64,000 nucleotides of DNA from contig NZ_BSTS01000001.1 in NCBI RefSeq assembly GCF_030269665.1, forward strand, positions 496,001-560,000. The letters are read 5' to 3'. Position numbers and translations under genes: made by a program. This DNA comes from Actinomycetospora sp. NBRC 106375. GTDB taxonomy: Bacteria; Actinomycetota; Actinomycetes; Mycobacteriales; Pseudonocardiaceae. Under the pieces are notes generated by a model that searched no databases, was not told the origin of the DNA, and saw only the letters and a list, made by a program, of their open reading frames with translations. Below, in pieces: positions 1 through 15,090 of this stretch. Within the stretch, counting starts at the first letter, position 1, and every line of letters begins with the position of its first letter.

Positions 1-1
1 T

Positions 2-121
2 GTGCTGATCGACGCCGTCGCCCCGGCTGCCGCGATCGGCGCGGCCGTCGTGATCACGCTCGGCGTCGCCGTCGTCGCCGCGGTGGTCACCGGGACGCGC
101 GCCGGGAGCCGGGGACGGTGA
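2..121 (+). CDS. C-terminal end of a membrane protein (partial)
   Basis: An open frame enters from the left edge and stops at the TGA at 119-121. Its 39 visible residues are Ala/Val/Leu/Ile-rich (for example AAAIGAAVVITLGVAVVAAVV), enough for one transmembrane helix, followed by a short basic tail (TGTRAGSRGR). This pattern fits the last helix and cytoplasmic tail of a transporter such as an MFS protein, but the family cannot be fixed from so little. The rest lies outside the window. Confidence 0.5.
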   Translation: MLIDAVAPAAAIGAAVVITLGVAVVAAVVTGTRAGSRGR

Positions 122-185
122 CACAGTCAGCTCCGACTGTTTATGGTGCGCGGCAGCTCACCCCATCGACGGGAGGAACCTGATC

Positions 186-944
186 ATGGATTTGCAGGGC
201 GTCTCGGCCCTCGTCACCGGCGGCGCGTCGGGCCTCGGTCTGGCCACCGCGCAGGCGATCACCGCGGCGGGCGGCCGGGTGGTGGTCGCCGACCTGCCGT
301 CGTCGAACGGGAAGGAGGTCGCCGCGGACCTCGGCGGCGAGTTCGTCGCGGCCGACGTCACCGACGCGGACGCGCTCGGCTCCGCCGTCGCCGCCGCGGA
401 GGCCGCCGGGCCGTTCCGCGCGCTGGTGCACTGCGCGGGCATCGGCAGCCTCACCCGCGTCGTGGAGAAGAACGGCGAGCCGGGCGACATGGAGGCCTTC
501 GAACGGGTCATCCGGGTGAACCTCTTCGGCTCGTTCAACGCCCTGCGCCTCGGCGGTGCCGCCATCGCGCGCACGGAACCCGTGAACGGCGAGCGCGGTG
601 CCATGATCATGACGGCGTCGGTGGCGGCGTTCGAGGGCCAGATCGGGCAGATGGCCTACTCCGCGTCCAAGGGCGGCGTCGTGTCGATGACCCTCTGCGC
701 GGCGCGCGACCTCGCCTCGAAGCTGGTGCGCGTCAACACGATCGCGCCCGGCCTGTTCGACACCCCGCTGTTCGCGACGCTGTCGGACGACGTGCGCAAG
801 GCTCTCGGCGAGTCCGTGCCCAACCCGCGCCGCCTCGGCGACCCGGCCGAGTACGGGCAGATGGCGGTCTCGATGCTGCAGAACCCGATGCTCAACGGCG
901 AGACGATCCGCCTCGACGGCGCGATCCGGATGGCCCCGCGGTGA
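186..944 (+). CDS. SDR family oxidoreductase, 3-hydroxyacyl-CoA dehydrogenase-like
   Basis: A 252-residue classical short-chain dehydrogenase. The NAD(P)-binding motif TGGASGLG lies near residues 11-18 and the catalytic YSASK (Tyr158, Lys162) is intact, with an upstream catalytic Ser in TASVAAF. The overall pattern resembles type II 3-hydroxyacyl-CoA dehydrogenases (HSD10-like). A GGGAGGAA ribosome site precedes the ATG. The stop overlaps the GTG of the following enoyl-CoA hydratase by four bases, so the two are probably co-translated and act on consecutive beta-oxidation steps of an unknown acyl-CoA. The substrate is inferred, not shown. Confidence 0.85.
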   Translation: MDLQGVSALVTGGASGLGLATAQAITAAGGRVVVADLPSSNGKEVAADLGGEFVAADVTDADALGSAVAAAEAAGPFRALVHCAGIGSLTRVVEKNGEPGDMEAFERVIRVNLFGSFNALRLGGAAIARTEPVNGERGAMIMTASVAAFEGQIGQMAYSASKGGVVSMTLCAARDLASKLVRVNTIAPGLFDTPLFATLSDDVRKALGESVPNPRRLGDPAEYGQMAVSMLQNPMLNGETIRLDGAIRMAPR

Positions 945-1726
945 GCGCCCCCTCGGCCGACGACGAGACCGTCCTGCGCACCGAGCGGGAGGGCACGACG
1001 CTGGTCATCACGATCGACCGGCCGAAGGCCCGCAACTCGGTGAACACCGCGGTGGCCCAGGGCATCGCCGACGCCCTCGACGAGCTCGACGGCGACGACG
1101 CCCTCGTGTCCGGCATCCTCACCGGCGCCGGCGGGTTCTTCAGCGCCGGGATGGACCTCAAGGCCTTCCTGCGCGGGGAGCGCCCGCACATCGGCGACCG
1201 TGGCTTCGCCGGCATCACCCAGCGACCGCCCGAGAAGCCGCTCATCGCGGCCGTCGAGGGGCCGGCGCTCGCCGGGGGCTGCGAGCTGGCCCTGTCGTGC
1301 GACCTCGTCGTCGCCTCGGAGGAGGCGAGCTTCGGCATCCCCGAGGTCAAGCGCGGGCTCGCGGCCGCGGCCGGCGGGCTCCTGCGACTGCCCACGCGCA
1401 TCCCGCGGACCGTCGCCATGGAGCTCGCCCTCACGGGCGACCCGATGTCCGCCGCCGACGCCCACCGCTGGGGCCTGGTCAACCACCTCACCGCCCCCGG
1501 CGGCGCCCTCGACGGCGCCCGCGAGCTGGCGGGACGGATCGGCGCCAACGGCCCGCTCGCGGTGCGGGCGAGCAAGCGCGTGATCGTCGAGTCGCCCGAC
1601 TGGTCGGCCGCCGAGACCTGGAAGCGCCAGGGCGAGATCCTCGGCCCGGTACTGGGCAGCGAGGACGCCCGCGAGGGCGCCGCGGCCTTCGCCGAGAAGC
1701 GCGCTCCGGTCTGGCAGGGTCGCTGA
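941..1726 (+). CDS. enoyl-CoA hydratase/isomerase family protein
   Basis: A 261-residue crotonase-fold protein. The oxyanion-hole segment FFSAGMDLKAF and both glutamates used for water addition are present (one in AGGCELALSC, one in GIPEVKRG), so a true hydratase is likely. The GTG start is chosen because it overlaps the SDR stop (GTGA). The same frame stays open far upstream, but that part is antisense-like and not homologous. It forms an operon with the SDR, probably for fatty-acid or other acyl-CoA oxidation. A hairpin follows the stop. Confidence 0.85.
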   Translation: MSAPSADDETVLRTEREGTTLVITIDRPKARNSVNTAVAQGIADALDELDGDDALVSGILTGAGGFFSAGMDLKAFLRGERPHIGDRGFAGITQRPPEKPLIAAVEGPALAGGCELALSCDLVVASEEASFGIPEVKRGLAAAAGGLLRLPTRIPRTVAMELALTGDPMSAADAHRWGLVNHLTAPGGALDGARELAGRIGANGPLAVRASKRVIVESPDWSAAETWKRQGEILGPVLGSEDAREGAAAFAEKRAPVWQGR

Positions 1727-1740
1727 TCCGCGCCGGTCGG

Positions 1741-1770
1741 TGATCCGGGTCGTCACGGCGGCCCGGATCA
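1741..1770 (+). terminator. hairpin terminator
   Basis: Perfect 9-bp inverted repeat TGATCCGGG / CCCGGATCA with a 12-nt loop, 14 bases after the hydratase stop. There is no U-tract, as is common in high-GC actinobacteria. Confidence 0.55.
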
Positions 1771-1875
1771 CCCACCAGCGACGGGGGCGCATCACCTACG
1801 ATGCAGGCTTCGTCGCTCGACCAGGCGGGCGCCGGCCGACGCGCGATCGGGACAGCCAGCCCCGGGGGACCAGGC

Positions 1876-3201
<1,326 letters not shown>

Positions 3202-3262
3202 CATCCGCGCGGAGCCGTTCGCGATCGCGACGATGTTGTCGTGGGTGTCGCCGCTGTCGGTG

Positions 3263-3283
3263 GTGTTCGATAGAATCGAACAC
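3263..3283 (+). promoter_or_regulatory. perfect palindrome with -10 element abutting an ATG (operator and leaderless promoter)
   Basis: The 9-bp arms GTGTTCGAT / ATCGAACAC are separated by AGA, and the right arm ends at the base before the ATG. The centre contains TAGAAT (3271-3276), a good -10 box seven bases from the ATG, so the transcript is probably leaderless. The segment TCGAAC-ACAT-GAGCGA (3276-3291) also matches the actinobacterial LexA/SOS box TCGAAC-N4-GTTCGA at 10 of 12 positions and overlaps the start codon. Operator role is inferred. Confidence 0.6.
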
Positions 3284-4861
3284 ATGAGCGAGCGGGTGGT
3301 GGGGCCGGTGGAGTGTGCGGCGCTCGACCGGGCCCGTGAGCGGGTGGTGGACCAGCGTCGGGGCTATTACCGCCAGCTCGAGGACGTCGCCGAGCTGGTC
3401 CGTCTCGGGGTGGCGCAGGCGACCGGTGATCGCAGCGCGGCGCGGCTGGTCGCGGAGCTGTGGCGGGTCGACCCGGCCGAGGCCGGCCGCCGGGTCGAGG
3501 AGGCCGAGGATCTCTGCCCGCGGGTGTCGTTGCGGGGTGAGCCGCTGCCCCCGCGCTATCCGTGCACCGCGGCGGTGTGCGCCGACGGTCAGGTCTCCGC
3601 CGATCACGTCGTGATCATCCGCCGCACCCTGGGCCGTCTGGAACACCTCGGGACCGTCGCGGTCGACGACCTGGTCTCGTGTGAGCGGATCCTGGCCGAG
3701 GCGGCGGCGGGGTTGCCGCCGCGGATGCTGCGCCGGGTCGCCGACCGGATGCTGGCCGAGTTCGACCCCGACGGCGTCGCCCCGCCCGACGGCGCCGACG
3801 CCCGGGATGAGTTGCGGTTGCTGCGCCGCCGCGACGGGTCACTGGCGCTCAAGGGCCGGCTGCAGGACCCGCTGGACGCCGAGATGATCGTCGAGGTGTT
3901 CGACCTGCTCTCGACCCCCGCCGGCCCCGACGACGACCGGGATCTGGCCCGTCGGCACGCCGACGCCCTGAAAGACCTCGCCCAGAACGCGCTCGGCGCG
4001 ACCGGGCTGGCCACCGACGCCCGCCGCGAGAACCCCGACCACACCCCCGACGAGCCCGCCGACGCCCGCATCGGCACGGACGCCGAGAACGCCGACGACG
4101 CCGTCGGCGCCGCCGGCGCCGTGGACGACGAGACGGACAGCGAGACGGACAGCGAGACGGACAGCGATGCCGCCGACACCGCAGCCGACGGCACCGGTGG
4201 TTGTGGCGGTGACCGCGCTGATGATGGCGGGGGCGCCGGTGGCGCTGGTGATGGTGATGGTGATGGTGATGGCGAGGGTGGCGGTCAGCAGGCGCTGATC
4301 CCCGAGCCGCGGATCCCCGAGCCGCTGCGGGCCGCGCCGAACCCCACGCCGAGCCCCGCACCCGCCCCGGGTGCCGGGCCGGCCCGCGCCCTGCTCACGA
4401 TCACCATCGACCACCGCTGGCTGCGCGACCAGGTCGGACACGGCGTCCTCGACTCCGGGCACGCGGTCGACGTCACCACCATCCGCCGCTGGGCCTGCGA
4501 CGCCGGGATCGTGCCGATGGTCCTGGGCTCCCGCGGCGAACCCCTCGACGTCGGGCGCCTCTCGTACTCAGCCCCCGAAGGCATCCGCCGCGCCCTGATC
4601 GTGCGCGACGGCGGCTGCGCGTTCCCCGGCTGCACCCGACGACCCCGCCGCTGCCACGCCCACCACGTCCGCCAGTGGCTCGACCACGGCGACACCGCCC
4701 TGGACAACATGACCCTGTTGTGCCGGTTCCACCACCAGCTCATCCACCACGGCCACTGGACCGTCGCCATCGTCGACGGCCTGCCCTGGTTCACACCGCC
4801 CGGCTGGATCGACCCCGACCGACAACCCCGGCCCGGCGGAGGGGCGCGCGTCGCGAGCTGA
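3284..4861 (+). CDS. DUF222 and HNH endonuclease domain protein (13E12 repeat family type)
   Basis: A 525-residue protein. Residues 1-~260 form the helical DUF222 region (VAELVRLGVAQATGDRSAAR, then the conserved MLRRVADRMLAEFDPDG segment). An acidic, repeat-like linker follows (ETDSETDSETDSD, then Gly/Asp-rich). The C terminus holds an HNH nuclease: RDGGCAFPGCTRRPRRCHAHH, then LDNMTLLCRFHHQLIH, with paired Cys and His for zinc. Such proteins are very common and multicopy in actinobacteria; in Mycobacterium tuberculosis several are LexA-regulated, as the palindrome here suggests. The same frame is open upstream, but the ATG after the palindrome is clearly the start. Confidence 0.85.
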   Translation: MSERVVGPVECAALDRARERVVDQRRGYYRQLEDVAELVRLGVAQATGDRSAARLVAELWRVDPAEAGRRVEEAEDLCPRVSLRGEPLPPRYPCTAAVCADGQVSADHVVIIRRTLGRLEHLGTVAVDDLVSCERILAEAAAGLPPRMLRRVADRMLAEFDPDGVAPPDGADARDELRLLRRRDGSLALKGRLQDPLDAEMIVEVFDLLSTPAGPDDDRDLARRHADALKDLAQNALGATGLATDARRENPDHTPDEPADARIGTDAENADDAVGAAGAVDDETDSETDSETDSDAADTAADGTGGCGGDRADDGGGAGGAGDGDGDGDGEGGGQQALIPEPRIPEPLRAAPNPTPSPAPAPGAGPARALLTITIDHRWLRDQVGHGVLDSGHAVDVTTIRRWACDAGIVPMVLGSRGEPLDVGRLSYSAPEGIRRALIVRDGGCAFPGCTRRPRRCHAHHVRQWLDHGDTALDNMTLLCRFHHQLIHHGHWTVAIVDGLPWFTPPGWIDPDRQPRPGGGARVAS

Positions 4862-4873
4862 TCGGGCGGGGAC

Positions 4874-4892
4874 TGCTTCGGAATCCGAAGCA
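4874..4892 (+). terminator. hairpin terminator between convergent genes
   Basis: TGCTTCGG / CCGAAGCA with a three-base AAT loop, 13 bases past the HNH stop and between that gene and the convergent VOC gene. It could serve both strands. Confidence 0.55.
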
Positions 4893-4974
4893 TCTCCAGC
4901 ACCCGCGCGCCCTCCCGGCGGTCACGCGCGAGGGGAGCCGGTCCGATCAGACGGCCGCACGCCGTCGACGGCGA

Positions 4975-5496
4975 TCAGACGGTGTCCTCGCCGTACATCT
5001 CCCCCAGCGGGTCCATGATGAACTCGACGCGAGCCCCGTCCGGGTCCTGCGTGTAGATCGAGACATCGGACTCGACCATGTAGTCGGCCCCGCGCTCGTC
5101 GAGGCGTCGCTTGATGCCGTACCACTGGCTGCCCGGCACCGAGATGGCGATGTGGTGCAGCCCGCCGAGCACCTCGGCGTACGGGCCGGGGTCGACGCCG
5201 GGCAGGTCGAAGAAGGCGAGGCAGTTGCCGTTGCCGACGTCGAAGAAGAAGTGGGTCGAGCCCGCCAGGTCGCGGTTCTCGAACAGGACGGTGACCGGGA
5301 AGCCGGCCACGTTCTGGTACCACTCCACGGTCGTGCGCACGTCGCGACAGACGAGTGCGGTGTGGTGGATGCCCTTGCCGGTGGACGGCGGGCGGTTCTC
5401 CCGCGAGAAGAGGAACTCCTCGCGGATGCGGTCGCGCTCGGCGGTCAGCCGCTGGCGCTCATCCTCGCTGATCAACGACGACTTCTCGGCACTCAC
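4975..5496 (-). CDS. VOC (glyoxalase/bleomycin resistance/dioxygenase) family protein
   Basis: A 173-residue protein. After a charged helix (~residues 1-38) comes one vicinal-oxygen-chelate domain made of two beta-alpha-beta-beta-beta units: GIHHTALVCRDVRTTVEWYQ and, later, GLHHIAISVPGSQW, ending DPDGARVEFIMDP. The His/His/Glu pattern (IHHTA, LHHIA, VEF) is compatible with a metal site. It could be a lyase or a ring-cleavage-like enzyme; substrate unknown. It is 18 bases downstream of the cyclase gene on the same strand and may be co-transcribed with it. Confidence 0.75.
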   Translation of the reverse strand: MSAEKSSLISEDERQRLTAERDRIREEFLFSRENRPPSTGKGIHHTALVCRDVRTTVEWYQNVAGFPVTVLFENRDLAGSTHFFFDVGNGNCLAFFDLPGVDPGPYAEVLGGLHHIAISVPGSQWYGIKRRLDERGADYMVESDVSIYTQDPDGARVEFIMDPLGEMYGEDTV

Positions 5497-5514
5497 GGGA
5501 GCACCGTAGATGAT

Positions 5515-6654
5515 TCAACCGAGATCGTGGACCGCCAACGAGCCCGCGTCGCGTTCCGCCTTCAGTCCGGCCTTCGCGCCGGTCGTCCCGGCGGCCGCCG
5601 CACCGTCGCGACTCAGGTCGGCGAGCATGCGGTAGGTCATGCCGCGCGGGCGCAGGCCGAGGTCGGCCGCGGCCCCGTCGTCGAGGCGTTCGACCAGCGT
5701 CTTCGTGATCAGACGCTGGCCACCGGTCGCCACCTGCTCGACCCGCGCGCACTCGTTCACCTCGTCGCCCAGCGCGGTCACCTCGAGGCGGCCGCCCGTC
5801 ACGATCTGACCGATGAACAGGTCCGCGCCCCAGTGCGCGCCGATGTTCATCCGGCAGTCCGCGACGGCGATGTCCGCGCCGGTCTCGGCGAGGTCCGCGA
5901 CGACGTCCGCCACGACGTCCGGGAGCGTCTGCACCACGCGCAGGGCCGCGGCGGCGGCGTCGGAGTCCGCCCCGTGCGACTCCGCCAGGAAGTAGGCGCT
6001 CGCCCCGTCGCCCGCGTGCTTGCCGACGATGCCGCCGTGGCGTCCGACGAGCTCGTCGAACGCGGTGGTCACGCCGCGGATCAGCTCGAAGTAGACCTCG
6101 GTGGGCAGCCGCCGCGACAGCGGGCCGGAGCCGTCGATGTCGGCGAAGACCACGGCCGCGGGACGCTGCGCGGGTTCGGAGAGGTCGGCCATGCGCGTGA
6201 ACATCGCCTCGTCGCCCTCGCTGACCAGCGCGAGCACCCGCGCCGGCAGCAGCGGGGCGTAGATCAGCACCGCGCCGAGCGGCGAGCCGTCCGCCTGGCG
6301 CAGGGTCACGCCGAGCATGCCGATGCCGCGCTGCCGCGACCCCATCCGCAGCTCGAGCGGCAGCACCCACAGCGGCGCGTGCTCGCCCGAGGGGTCGTCG
6401 AGGCGAGGGTGGAGGTCGCGGCGCAGCGTCTCGACGGCGTCGGGCGTGAGCATCTCGCGCCAGATCGGGCGATCGAGCACCTCGTCGACGTGCCGCCCGA
6501 CGCCGACGTCGGTGTCCTCGTCCGCCCCGGCCATCATCAGCATCTGCTCGGACACCCAGGCGAGCCGGCCCCGCGCGTCGACCACCTGCGCGGCCGACCG
6601 GCTGCCGCAGAGCGCGGCGACGACCTCACCCAGCCGCCCCTCGGGTCCCCCCAC
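5515..6654 (-). CDS. adenylate/guanylate cyclase domain protein with N-terminal PAS-like region
   Basis: About 379 residues from a GTG start. Residues ~20-150 look like a PAS-type sensor (AAQVVDARGRLAWVSEQM). The C-terminal half is a class III cyclase catalytic domain: metal-binding Asp in VVFADIDGSGPLSR, Lys and second Asp in GKHAGDGASAYF, and the transition-state Asn/Arg in LGDEVNECARVE. The key residues are retained, so it is probably active; the Lys favours ATP, hence cAMP, as the product. It lies between a VOC gene and an ArsR gene; the input signal is unknown. Confidence 0.75.
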   Translation of the reverse strand: MGGPEGRLGEVVAALCGSRSAAQVVDARGRLAWVSEQMLMMAGADEDTDVGVGRHVDEVLDRPIWREMLTPDAVETLRRDLHPRLDDPSGEHAPLWVLPLELRMGSRQRGIGMLGVTLRQADGSPLGAVLIYAPLLPARVLALVSEGDEAMFTRMADLSEPAQRPAAVVFADIDGSGPLSRRLPTEVYFELIRGVTTAFDELVGRHGGIVGKHAGDGASAYFLAESHGADSDAAAAALRVVQTLPDVVADVVADLAETGADIAVADCRMNIGAHWGADLFIGQIVTGGRLEVTALGDEVNECARVEQVATGGQRLITKTLVERLDDGAAADLGLRPRGMTYRMLADLSRDGAAAAGTTGAKAGLKAERDAGSLAVHDLG

Positions 6655-6665
6655 GGGCGCGGACC

Positions 6666-7025
6666 CTACGGGGCCTCCGCACGGGGGTGCGCGGTCATCG
6701 CCCGACGGTGTCCCGCGTCGTGGAGCAGGACGTCGAGCAGCTCACCCACGTGGTGGTCGCGAGCCCGCGAGAGCACGTGACGTCCCGCACGGCGCTGGGT
6801 GACCAGACCGGCGAGCCGGAGCTTCGTGAGGTGCTGGGAGATCGCCGGGCGCGTCGCCCCGAGACGCTCGGCGAGGGTCGAGACGTCCAGCTCGTCGCCG
6901 CAGAGCAGCCACAGGATCCGCAACCGCGTGGGGTCGGCCAGCATCCGCAGGCCCTCGACGGCGACGTCGACGTGCTCGGTCGCCGGCAGGTCGGTGAACG
7001 GCCCGACGTTGTCAGTTGCGTACAC
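6666..7025 (-). CDS. ArsR-family metal-responsive repressor
   Basis: About 119 residues from a GTG at 7025; the frame is open further upstream but is not homologous there. A winged helix-turn-helix is clear: LADPTRLRILWLL, then RLGATRPAISQHLTKLRLAG. The last helix carries DHHVGELLDVLLHDAGH, that is D-x-H-x10-D-x2-H, close to the alpha-5 metal site D-x-H-x10-H-x2-(E/H) of SmtB/CzrA-type zinc or cobalt sensors. It is divergent from the nicotianamine-synthase-like gene and probably represses it when metal is plentiful. The metal is inferred. Confidence 0.75.
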   Translation of the reverse strand: MYATDNVGPFTDLPATEHVDVAVEGLRMLADPTRLRILWLLCGDELDVSTLAERLGATRPAISQHLTKLRLAGLVTQRRAGRHVLSRARDHHVGELLDVLLHDAGHRRAMTAHPRAEAP

Positions 7026-7038
7026 GTTTACGTATCGT
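7009..7038 (+). promoter_or_regulatory. putative promoter/operator of the nicotianamine-synthase-like gene
   Basis: TTGTCA (7009-7014) and TATCGT (7033-7038) are 18 bases apart, and the interval holds ACGT-TT-ACGT, an ArsR-like symmetrical site lying at the start of the divergent arsR gene. The assignment is by eye. Confidence 0.35.
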
Positions 7039-7134
7039 GCCAGGGCAGGAGATCGTGTTCCATGGGATCTCGACCGACTCGACCGACTCGGACGACTCCG
7101 ACGACGCAGCCCACCCCGGGGAGGACCGCAGGAG

Positions 7135-8070
7135 ATGAGCAGTCCGCTCGATCGCCCGTCGACCCGCGCCGGCCGGGCTCGCGCCCACACCGCCGAACGC
7201 CCCCTCGACCTCTCCCCCCGTCTGGCCGTCCGTGCCTGCCACCACGACACGGGTGAGCACACCGCGCTGATCACCGAGATCCTCGCCCTGCACGACGCGC
7301 TGGTCGCCGCTCCCGATCTCGAGCCGGGTCCGACCACGGACACCCTGTTCACCCGCCTCGTCGGCCTCGCCGTCGCGCCGCGACCGGCGCAGGTCGTCGA
7401 CGCCGTGCTGGGCGACCCGCAGCTCACCGAGCGGCTGCCGGACCTCCGCGCGCGCTGTGCCGCCGGCGAGTACGCCCTGGAGCGAGCCTGGGCGCGCCGG
7501 ATCCTCGCCGCCGTGGACCCCGCCGCCGAGCTCGAGCGGTTCCCCTACGTGCAGAACTACCGCGACCTGACGCGGATCGAGTACCACGCGGTCGCGGGCC
7601 ACGCCCCGAGCGCGCCGCGCCGCGCGCTGTTCGTCGGGTCGGGGCCGCTGCCGCTCTCGGCGCTGATGCTCGCCCGGTACGGCGTGCGGGTCGACGCCGT
7701 CGACGTCGATCCCGAGGCCGTCGCTCTGGGCGGGGCGCTGGCCCGCGCCCTCGGCGACGACGTCACCGTGGTCGAGGGCGACGTGCTCACCCTCGGCGAC
7801 CTCACCGGCTACGACCTCGTCTGCGTCGCCGCGCTCGTGGGCCTCGCCCCGGACGACAAGGCCGCGGCGCTCGCCCACGTCCGCGCCGTGATGCGCCCGG
7901 GCGCCACCGTGCTCGCGCGCAGCGCCCACTCCCTGCGCGGCCTGCTCTACCCCGTGCTCGACGTCGACGACGCCGCGCACGGTGCGCTCGGCGGCCTCGA
8001 CCCGGTCGCCGTGCTGCACCCGCACACGGACGTCGTGAACTCCGTGGTGCTCGCCCGCGTCCCGGCCTGA
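7135..8070 (+). CDS. nicotianamine synthase-like protein
   Basis: A 311-residue protein. The central signature FPYVQNYRDLTRIEY, followed by a methyltransferase-like nucleotide fold (ALFVGSGPLPLSAL, then GVRVDAVDVDPEAVALGG), is that of the nicotianamine synthase family. These enzymes transfer aminobutyrate units from S-adenosylmethionine to build metal chelators, as in plant nicotianamine or the staphylopine step CntL. The ATG has GGGGAGG ten bases upstream. No opine dehydrogenase, amino-acid racemase or dedicated transporter is next to it, so it may make a nicotianamine-like chelator on its own. The divergent ArsR gene points to control by metal. Confidence 0.8.
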   Translation: MSSPLDRPSTRAGRARAHTAERPLDLSPRLAVRACHHDTGEHTALITEILALHDALVAAPDLEPGPTTDTLFTRLVGLAVAPRPAQVVDAVLGDPQLTERLPDLRARCAAGEYALERAWARRILAAVDPAAELERFPYVQNYRDLTRIEYHAVAGHAPSAPRRALFVGSGPLPLSALMLARYGVRVDAVDVDPEAVALGGALARALGDDVTVVEGDVLTLGDLTGYDLVCVAALVGLAPDDKAAALAHVRAVMRPGATVLARSAHSLRGLLYPVLDVDDAAHGALGGLDPVAVLHPHTDVVNSVVLARVPA

Positions 8071-8109
8071 GCGATCCCCGGCCCGAACGATCCCCGGCCC
8101 GAGCGAACC

Positions 8110-8129
8110 CGCCCCGAGCGATCGGGGCG
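8110..8129 (+). terminator. hairpin terminator
   Basis: CGCCCCGA / TCGGGGCG with a GCGA loop, 40 bases past the nicotianamine-synthase-like stop. It is preceded by two imperfect copies of a GATCCCCGGCCC unit (8073-8101). Confidence 0.5.
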
Positions 8130-8212
8130 CCCCCTCGCGCGGGTGACGTCATTGCCCTCGTTCGTGGGCGAGCCCGGCTCGGCGTCCCCACGCGCGGCTA
8201 GCGTCGTCCGGG

Positions 8213-8467
8213 ATGGAGCCGACGCCGATCTTCGCCGCGATGGCCGACGTCGACCACGAGCGCGCGGCCGGCGCGCAGGCGGCCGGCGCGCACACGGCCG
8301 GCACAGAGGCGTCGCGCCGGGCCCGCCACGCGGGCGGCGGTGAGGGCCGGTCGGTGACCGATCTGCTGCGCTCGCTCCGGGACGACCACGCCGCCGTGGC
8401 CCCCGGACCCCCGGCGGTCGGCGGCCGGCGCGTCGGGCACGTCCCGGATCTGCTGACCTTCCCCTGA
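8213..8467 (+). CDS. small hypothetical protein
   Basis: An 84-residue frame with an ATG eight bases after a TAGCGT -10 box (8199-8204), matching the leaderless pattern used by well-supported genes in this window. The protein has an Ala/His-rich middle (AGAQAAGAHTAGTEASRRARHA) and one short helix (VTDLLRSLRDDHAAVA). I recognise no domain. Codon position-3 GC is as expected for a gene, but a chance frame cannot be excluded. Confidence 0.35.
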   Translation: MEPTPIFAAMADVDHERAAGAQAAGAHTAGTEASRRARHAGGGEGRSVTDLLRSLRDDHAAVAPGPPAVGGRRVGHVPDLLTFP

Positions 8468-8675
8468 GGCCGGGCGGCACCGGCCCCACGGTGACCGGCG
8501 AGTAGCCTCACCGGATCTTCGACGCGCCCACGTGAGCTGCACGACGCCCGGTCGGACGCATCGCCACAGGTCGGGGCCGACGAGCAGGGGCGCGGGGTGT
8601 CCGACGGCGCCCTTGATCGTCGGCCCGACGGCGGACCGGGGCGCGCGAGGGCTCCGCGTGACGGCTCGTCGCGGT

Positions 8676-8681
8676 TAGGGT
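8676..8681 (+). promoter_or_regulatory. -10 box of leaderless acyl-CoA carboxylase transcript
   Basis: TAGGGT followed by seven bases and the GTG start. There is no ribosome-binding site, as expected for a leaderless mRNA. The 221 bases upstream (8468-8688) show no gene I can support. Confidence 0.4.
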
Positions 8682-8688
8682 CCGGACC

Positions 8689-14445
<5,757 letters not shown>

Positions 14446-14603
14446 TCCGCGGGCCGCGGGGCGGGCAGCGCGAGATCGAGCTGGTCGTCCCCGGCGCGCT
14501 GAGGACGCCGGTAGTGGCTGACGACCCACCCCGACTCGCGCGCGTGCCCGTGGACGAAGGACATGGCTCCAGGAAACCACGGGTCACCGACACCCGGGGA
14601 TCG

Positions 14604-14852
14604 TCAGCGCACGACGAAGCCCAGGCCGCGGCCGGCGGCGGCGTCGCGGGCACAGGTGAGCACGCGGGCGAGGTCGGGCTCGGCGGCGCGCTCGCCGGCC
14701 GCGACGACGACCGTCAGCGTCGCCCCCTCCCCCGCCCCGGCGATCACCCCGTGCAGGCGGCAGCTCAGGGTGGCGGGGTCGGCGGGCACCTCGACGACGA
14801 TCTCGGCCGTGTCGGTGCCGTCGGTGCTGTGGGCGCTGGTCGGAGCGGTCAC
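14604..14852 (-). CDS. small hypothetical protein, possibly STAS-like
   Basis: An 82-residue protein from a GTG with a strong GGAGGA ribosome site. The sequence alternates beta-like and helical stretches (AEIVVEVPAD, TLTVVVAAGE, then LARVLTCARDAAAGRGLGFVV), reminiscent of a short STAS or regulatory alpha/beta fold, but no diagnostic motif is present. It is divergent from the hydratase gene at 15091. Confidence 0.5.
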   Translation of the reverse strand: MTAPTSAHSTDGTDTAEIVVEVPADPATLSCRLHGVIAGAGEGATLTVVVAAGERAAEPDLARVLTCARDAAAGRGLGFVVR

Positions 14853-15015
14853 GGGTCCTCCTCGGGCGCCGGGGCGCCGGGTGGGGAACGGGTGACAGCG
14901 CCGTCGACCCGGACTCCCGACCTTCCTACCCCCTCGCGGCCCTGTCCACGCTCCGCGACACCCGCGAGCCCGCGTCACCCGCTTCCGTCCCCCGTTCAGC
15001 CCAGCGTCCTTGAAG

Positions 15016-15031
15016 CGGTCAGGGTTGACCG
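15016..15031 (+). promoter_or_regulatory. palindromic operator candidate
   Basis: CGGTCA-GGGT-TGACCG, which includes a TTGACC -35-like hexamer, 60 bases upstream of the hydratase GTG and in the divergent interval with the small gene at 14604. A TetR- or GntR-type regulator is possible; none is adjacent. Confidence 0.4.
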
Positions 15032-15090
15032 TTACTGGCGCGGGCCGGGAGAGTGCGGGGATCGACGGGCGGGACGACGAGGAGGTCGGC

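Noticed and set aside
143..940. Apparent fusion of the enoyl-CoA hydratase to an upstream 266-residue segment
   Set aside because: The upstream part is a shifted frame of the SDR gene; the GTGA overlap gives the real start.
8468..8688. A gene between the small protein at 8213 and the carboxylase
   Set aside because: Frames on both strands are short or low complexity, without a ribosome site or recognisable domain.
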